From positions 1 to 64,000 of the forward strand of contig NZ_FNVS01000003.1 of assembly GCF_900108035.1 (NCBI RefSeq): DNA of 64,000 bases, written 5' to 3'. Under the pieces are notes generated by a model that ran no database searches, was not told the origin of the DNA, and saw nothing but the letters and a program-made list of their open reading frames with translations. The translations under genes and the position numbers were made by a program. Numbering within the stretch: the first letter of the stretch is position 1; each line of letters starts with the position of its first letter. This document shows, one piece after another, positions 58,884 to 64,000 of this stretch. Source of the stretch: Parabacteroides chinchillae (lineage in GTDB: Bacteria; Bacteroidota; Bacteroidia; Bacteroidales; Tannerellaceae).

Positions 58884-61800
58884 TTAATTATAGACTGTTA
58901 TCATTTCCCCTTCGGTGCGTGATATGAATTCGGGTGCGTAGAGACATTGAATAGTACTTATGCCTCCCGAATATTGTCCTTCACGCACTACATATACTGC
59001 ATATTCCAGTACAAAAGTACCTTGCGGCAGATGATCGAAGAAAAAGTTTTCAGAAACATCTTCAGGCGAACGGTAGAACCAGACGCCGTCACGATACTCT
59101 GCTCCCGACAATTGTTGAGCAGGCTCGAAACATCCTGCACGCAGGTCTTTTAAGGCAACATAATCCATACTCTGATCATTACGGATTACCAGCCGTACTA
59201 TTACTTTGTCTCCTACATGTAACTTTTGGTTATTGTTTACCGGTGTGATTTGTAAACCATCTCCGCTGTTGGATTCGATGAACAATTTTTTTTCTATATT
59301 TAATACACCTTTCTGCTTTGTGACTTTATCAATAGACTGGAAGTACTGATTGTATACCGCACCCCAGGCAGGCGTATCTCCTTCTTTCTGAATAGTAATT
59401 GTATTCATAGACGGAGTGATGTCGTTTTGCGGGATTACTTCTTTGATATATCCGAGAGCTGTAACGCCATTGGTTGTATCGAATGATTTTCCTCCCCATT
59501 GAACGGTGCATGTATTATTTTCATTTAGCCAGTCACTGCCTGTCAATAGTAATGCATAGATTGCGTTGACAGTAGATGGAGCAGATTCCCAGTTCTGAGT
59601 GCGTTTTTGGTTCAGAAGCCATTGTTTCATCCGATCAGTTTCCTTTGTGTTTGGTGAAATCTCATAGAATGCAGACATCAACATGCAGTGCGTATCAATC
59701 GGAGATGTGAAATAGTTGCTTGTCGTCCGGTTATTTGCCCAATACATACCTTTTACTTCGGAGCTTGTGGCTGTTTTACGTAACCAGGCAAGAATATCGT
59801 TTGCAACATCTTTTTTCCCATTACGATACATTAGCAATGCAATTTCCCCTTTATTATATAGCGATTCTTTGTTCCAGTATTTAGCCGCTTGAGTTGTATA
59901 AAAGCGGATTGCTTCGCGGGCACTGCCCAGTTCCGGGATGTCACGGTAGCTACTGCGTACGAATAAATAATCTATTTGTTCCGATGAAGGGCGACTATTC
60001 TGCCAGCTCTTTTCTGTTTTTATCAGTTGGTTGTAGTCTTCTTCCATTCGTTGATCCAGGAAATTCAAGGCTTTTATTTGCATGCGTTTTTCCTGCTCTT
60101 CGTATTGGATAGCATTCATCTGTGTCAGTTGTGACATGCCTTTCAGTATTGTTAACGTTATATTCCGGCTTCCGGGGAATCCTTTAAACCAACTCCATCC
60201 GCCGTCCGGATTTTGTTCTTGCAATAAATGTTGTAATGCAGCTTCACGTTGTCCTGCAGCACGGTTTAAATCGAATAGTACGGAAAGGCGTTGCTTCTGT
60301 TCTGCCTCGTTATTGGCAGCAAGTACCCAGGGAGTTTCTTCCAGAAGGATGTTTTTCAGTTCCTGATTCTTCTCCAGATTGGAAAGCAGGGTGGAGGCAT
60401 CTCCTCCTTTTGCCGTCCATTGGCTGATAACCTGCTGGATGCGCGGATGCGACCGGGCAATGTAGCTTGCTAATGTATTGCTATAATAAGAGGCAAACCA
60501 AGAGAGAATATTGTCGTTATCCGGTTCTGTCAATGTTGGCAGAGCTTGCACAGCGTACCAAACAGGATTAGCGCTAAGCTCTAATGTGTAACGGAAAGGT
60601 TTTACATCCTTGCTCTCAGTAAGTTGTATTTGTTTTTTACCATTGCCTATCAGATAGAAAGGAGTACTTTCAGTCACCAGTATTTGATTGGAAAGAATCG
60701 GGACGAGGTGTTGTTCTCCATCGCTGCCGTTATTTGATTCGGCTACAATACGACAACCTAGCAAGCTGATATGTTTAGGTACAGGTACAGTCCATTGTAC
60801 AGCCGTAATGCTGTCTGCCGATAAAGTGAACGGTTTTTGTGCCTTTGTAAGACAAACAACCGGCTGATCATTTTCCGGATCGAATAATTCCAGGCTGACG
60901 CGTCCTGTTATTTCCTTATTCGATTGGTTGATAACTTGCGTACTGATTGTAACCTGGTCGCCTTGCCGCATGAAACGTGGAAGGTTGGGCAATACCATCA
61001 GAGGTTTGCTGGTCACCACTTCTTTAGACAGGTAACCATATTTCAAGCCCTCCGTCTGTGCCAGTAATTGCAGTTTCCAGGTTGTATTGCTTTCCGGCAT
61101 GGTAAAGCCGAATGCAACATTGCCGGCAGCATCGGTAACCAATGCAGGATAGAAAAATGCAGTTTCGGCAAAATCGCTTCTAATACTAGCCTTATTTCCT
61201 TGGGCGGGGGCTGAACTTTCATTAGAGAGATTTTGATGGACTGGTGCATCTTCGCTTTCGGCTACGATTGCATCAGTAGCTATGACAGCTTGTTCTGCCA
61301 TTGGAGCCGACTTCATAACCGCACCTCCAAATGCAGCACGTGTCGAATATAACCGGTTATATCTGAATCCCATGTCCAACACTCCTTGCCAGTTCAGGCG
61401 GTCGTATATATATTCGGAAACCGTTTGCCAGACTATTTTAGCCGAACCGTAACCTGTATCTGTGCCGAAACCATTTCCTGCGACGAACCGGGGAGCTTGT
61501 AAAGATATGTAAGGAACCGGCCGGAATGCCCAGTTAAACGGTGTGAGTTGATCTAGCGAAGCATCATACATGCTGGCTAAAACTTCCGCTGATACAGCGA
61601 TAGAATCGGCATCCAGAATACGGAATTTCCAGTTTTCCTTACTTCCCGGCAACAAATGATCCCGGAATGTTTCTGTCAGGATTGTGAGTTGCCGGTTGGG
61701 CTGATAACGTTGTATCTGAACCTGAGTTGTGTACATCTTTCCTTCTTTTATAAAGGTGAGAGAAACTACAATCCCATTTCCATATTCGGTTTTGAATGGA

Positions 61801-64000
61801 ATACGGAAGTCACGATTCTCGTCGCTCATCTCGATTAACCTGCGTTCTATACATTTACCATTGTTGTATATTTCATACAAAACTGAAGCTTTCTGGTCGG
61901 ATGTGCCAAATATAAAACGGGCATCTTCTCCGGGCAGGCAACTTGTTTTCTCTGTAACCAGCCAGGTGTGACTGAATACAGGAGGACGTTTATCATGTTT
62001 ATCATACAAGACAATGTCTTGCTCCATTTTTACCGCTTGCCCGTTTTTGTCGATAGCATTCACTTCCAGACGATAACGCCCGGAGGGTAATTGGCTGAAT
62101 ACAGACTTTGGCAATGGTTCGCCGGATGTAAAATTACCGGAAACAATTTGTTTACCCGTTTTTAAGTTGTCAATATTTTGTTGACCGTCTGACGGTTCGC
62201 CAAGCAAAGTATAAATAGTGAATGTCCCATTTGTCGAAATTTCTCTATTGTTGACTGTGCGGGCAGAGATCGCTACTTTGGCGGAATCTTTATCCATTTT
62301 AGACGGCATATCGATAAGGAGTAATATGCCTGTATCACCTACTGAGAAGGTATACCGGGCTTCTTGTGTTTCTCCTTTGCTGTCGGTCAGTGTTGCAATT
62401 ACTTCGTAGCTTTGGTAAGATGGGCGTCCGCTATAATTTTTTTCGGGAACGAACGGAATAGAGAAGTTCCCTTTGTCATCCAATTGAGCTGTACCATTGG
62501 CAACCTGGTCGGATGAATAATTAAAATAGCCATACATGCTACCACGCAACCAGAACGGGCGGTTATTGATACGCCATGTGATTTGTCCGTTTTGTAAAGC
62601 TACACCTGAGTAGGTTTGTGCTTTGCCTTGAATGGTGATTGGATGTCCGAAAGACACTTCCTCTTTTAAAGGTTCTATTTCTACTTCAAAGGTCGGCCGT
62701 TTATATTCTTCTACCCGGATATAAGTATTTACATTATTGCAATTGACGGTAAATGTTCCGCTCAACCCTTGTTTAGGAATGGTAAATTCTCCATTGAAAG
62801 AACCAAACTCATTTGTTTTATATGCTTTGTTTGTAATTTCTTTATTGTTTGCATCCCGGAAACTAACTGTAAATGTTTGTCCGGCAACCACATGTGGATT
62901 GTCCGTGCTTTCTACGTAAGCAATGCCTTTAAAGAATACGGTTTGTCCCGGACGATAAATTCCCCTGTCTGTAAAAAGAGACAATTTTGTGGCACTTTTA
63001 TCATTTGAACGATAAGTGCCTCTCGGATAAACAAACGTAGGAATTGTTTTTGTGTCGTTTGAAAGAATTGCACGGTAAGCGGCAATTTGTTTGTTTAAAG
63101 GTAAAGTTGCCAGGCCATCTTTATCTGTTTTGATAGTTCCTAACGAGACTAGTTTATTATTAGGCTGGCTGTAATAGATGACGGAAGCATCCTTTACAGG
63201 TTTGCCGGATTCATAATCTGTTACCCATATTTCCCGTTCTCCCGAAGGTGAGTTGCGGTGAACTGTAGCCAGGCGGCTTACACTGAATATATTCTTTATT
63301 TTGAATTGGCCGGTTGTTTTACTTTTAGCTATAATTTCACATTCGTAAAGCCCCGGTTTATCCATTGGGATAGATAATGTAGTATCAGCACTTCCATATG
63401 GTGTATAAACAGGAAGTGTATAGCTTACTTCTTTCACCAGTTGTCCCATATTCTTCTTGTTTTCCGAATATAAATAGACTTCTTCGGGAGTACGTAAACT
63501 TTGATATATTTTGATTGAAACCTGCGGGACGTTTGTATAACGTAAAGCGACTTGCAGATTCTTACCGGGATAGACCGTTTTGTTTACTTCTGCGTTCATT
63601 GTAGGTAAGGTTAGCTGATCGAGTGAATTTTTTAGCGAACCGGTACGATTATAATTAGGGAATTCGCTGATCCCCTGTTTACATATGATATATTGTAAAG
63701 CTTTTAATGAATCGGCATACATATTGTTTTGGGCATACCTGTATGGTGTTTGCTGTAGCAGGGCAACTTTGGCTATGCGGATTTCGTTGGATATATCCTG
63801 ACCGGCATATATTTTCATTAAACTATCAAGACTGGCTTCGTATTGGTTGCGGTTCTGAACACCATATTGATCGTATTGGTAACGCAAATAATCTAATTCA
63901 TCCAGCAAAAGTGCTTTTTTATTTGCTTGATTGCGACGGAACGCCAGTAATTCCTGGTAAAGAGCATCGGACGGCTGTATCTCAATAGCACGGAAAATCA
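58884..64000 (-). CDS. Alpha-2-macroglobulin family protein, N-terminus beyond the window
   Basis: Partial: the frame is open to the right edge, so the true start lies beyond 64000; about 1704 codons are present. It contains MG-type beta domains (TVFFKGIAYVESTDNPHVVAG), a low-complexity bait-like linker (about 61180-61320), the macroglobulin core NTTWKLQLLAQTEG and an all-helical domain with NPDGGWSWF. The thioester box CxEQ is missing; the aligned region reads PDNDNILSWF. It is probably a large periplasmic or surface protein that guards against proteases by trapping rather than covalent capture (inference). Confidence 0.88.
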   Translation of the reverse strand, partial: IFRAIEIQPSDALYQELLAFRRNQANKKALLLDELDYLRYQYDQYGVQNRNQYEASLDSLMKIYAGQDISNEIRIAKVALLQQTPYRYAQNNMYADSLKALQYIICKQGISEFPNYNRTGSLKNSLDQLTLPTMNAEVNKTVYPGKNLQVALRYTNVPQVSIKIYQSLRTPEEVYLYSENKKNMGQLVKEVSYTLPVYTPYGSADTTLSIPMDKPGLYECEIIAKSKTTGQFKIKNIFSVSRLATVHRNSPSGEREIWVTDYESGKPVKDASVIYYSQPNNKLVSLGTIKTDKDGLATLPLNKQIAAYRAILSNDTKTIPTFVYPRGTYRSNDKSATKLSLFTDRGIYRPGQTVFFKGIAYVESTDNPHVVAGQTFTVSFRDANNKEITNKAYKTNEFGSFNGEFTIPKQGLSGTFTVNCNNVNTYIRVEEYKRPTFEVEIEPLKEEVSFGHPITIQGKAQTYSGVALQNGQITWRINNRPFWLRGSMYGYFNYSSDQVANGTAQLDDKGNFSIPFVPEKNYSGRPSYQSYEVIATLTDSKGETQEARYTFSVGDTGILLLIDMPSKMDKDSAKVAISARTVNNREISTNGTFTIYTLLGEPSDGQQNIDNLKTGKQIVSGNFTSGEPLPKSVFSQLPSGRYRLEVNAIDKNGQAVKMEQDIVLYDKHDKRPPVFSHTWLVTEKTSCLPGEDARFIFGTSDQKASVLYEIYNNGKCIERRLIEMSDENRDFRIPFKTEYGNGIVVSLTFIKEGKMYTTQVQIQRYQPNRQLTILTETFRDHLLPGSKENWKFRILDADSIAVSAEVLASMYDASLDQLTPFNWAFRPVPYISLQAPRFVAGNGFGTDTGYGSAKIVWQTVSEYIYDRLNWQGVLDMGFRYNRLYSTRAAFGGAVMKSAPMAEQAVIATDAIVAESEDAPVHQNLSNESSAPAQGNKASIRSDFAETAFFYPALVTDAAGNVAFGFTMPESNTTWKLQLLAQTEGLKYGYLSKEVVTSKPLMVLPNLPRFMRQGDQVTISTQVINQSNKEITGRVSLELFDPENDQPVVCLTKAQKPFTLSADSITAVQWTVPVPKHISLLGCRIVAESNNGSDGEQHLVPILSNQILVTESTPFYLIGNGKKQIQLTESKDVKPFRYTLELSANPVWYAVQALPTLTEPDNDNILSWFASYYSNTLASYIARSHPRIQQVISQWTAKGGDASTLLSNLEKNQELKNILLEETPWVLAANNEAEQKQRLSVLFDLNRAAGQREAALQHLLQEQNPDGGWSWFKGFPGSRNITLTILKGMSQLTQMNAIQYEEQEKRMQIKALNFLDQRMEEDYNQLIKTEKSWQNSRPSSEQIDYLFVRSSYRDIPELGSAREAIRFYTTQAAKYWNKESLYNKGEIALLMYRNGKKDVANDILAWLRKTATSSEVKGMYWANNRTTSNYFTSPIDTHCMLMSAFYEISPNTKETDRMKQWLLNQKRTQNWESAPSTVNAIYALLLTGSDWLNENNTCTVQWGGKSFDTTNGVTALGYIKEVIPQNDITPSMNTITIQKEGDTPAWGAVYNQYFQSIDKVTKQKGVLNIEKKLFIESNSGDGLQITPVNNNQKLHVGDKVIVRLVIRNDQSMDYVALKDLRAGCFEPAQQLSGAEYRDGVWFYRSPEDVSENFFFDHLPQGTFVLEYAVYVVREGQYSGGISTIQCLYAPEFISRTEGEMITVYN

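Overview
The window looks like a chromosomal segment of a Bacteroidales bacterium, most probably a Parabacteroides (Tannerellaceae). The evidence is the Bacteroidetes promoter box TAnnTTTG in front of many genes, the near absence of Shine-Dalgarno sites, family-typical gene sets (DUF6089-uppS-bamA-skp-skp-murI, porQ, exbB/exbD, LptD-like, DUF1573, META lipoproteins), seven tRNA genes without an encoded CCA end, and a large surface protein with a DUF6383-like C-terminal domain behind an invertible promoter. The species cannot be fixed from the sequence alone.

Positions 1-9.7 kb hold an accessory catabolic cluster on the + strand. It contains two Tat-exported Gfo/Idh/MocA oxidoreductases, an extended SDR, a dihydrodipicolinate synthase-family aldolase or lyase, an Nramp-fold transporter without the usual metal ligands, an M20D amidohydrolase and an enolase-superfamily enzyme. 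The likely theme is uptake and breakdown of an amide-linked sugar-acid-like compound; the substrate is unknown. Positions 9.7-10 kb carry a tRNA Gly-Leu-Gly operon.

Positions 10-49 kb are mostly housekeeping. They hold pyrE-SRPBCC-argH-Rieske-like, prmC-recX-comF, ribD, an envelope-biogenesis block (DUF6089, uppS, bamA, two Skp/OmpH chaperones, murI, a D-Ala-D-Ala dipeptidase homologue), YccF/M23, MATE, two META lipoproteins, DUF1343, an HD protein, an LptD-like protein, ung, asnA, tRNA-Arg, DoxX, a pentapeptide-repeat protein, two tRNA-Val, purB, an rluB-like gene, asnS, an Lrp/AsnC regulator, a GNAT protein, an exbB-4TM-exbD-exbD operon, tRNA-Ser, tatD, a polyprenyl synthetase, tonB and porQ.

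The most interesting region is 49.4-53.2 kb. A 209-bp segment (50036-50244) is bounded by 34-bp inverted repeats and contains a consensus Bacteroides promoter. In the sequenced orientation that promoter points away from the downstream gene for a 951-residue secreted protein. That protein has 15 Bacteroidetes O-glycosylation sequons and a sorting-domain-like C-terminus. This is the arrangement of a phase-variable surface (S-layer-like) glycoprotein in the OFF state, next to porQ of the type IX secretion system. A 22-bp-unit tandem-repeat element with inverted ends occurs twice in the window, at 5.4 kb and 49.6 kb, the second copy just upstream of this system.

Positions 53.4-64 kb carry cmk-ispH, pfkA, meaB, two DUF1573 proteins and a large alpha-2-macroglobulin-like protein that runs off the right edge.
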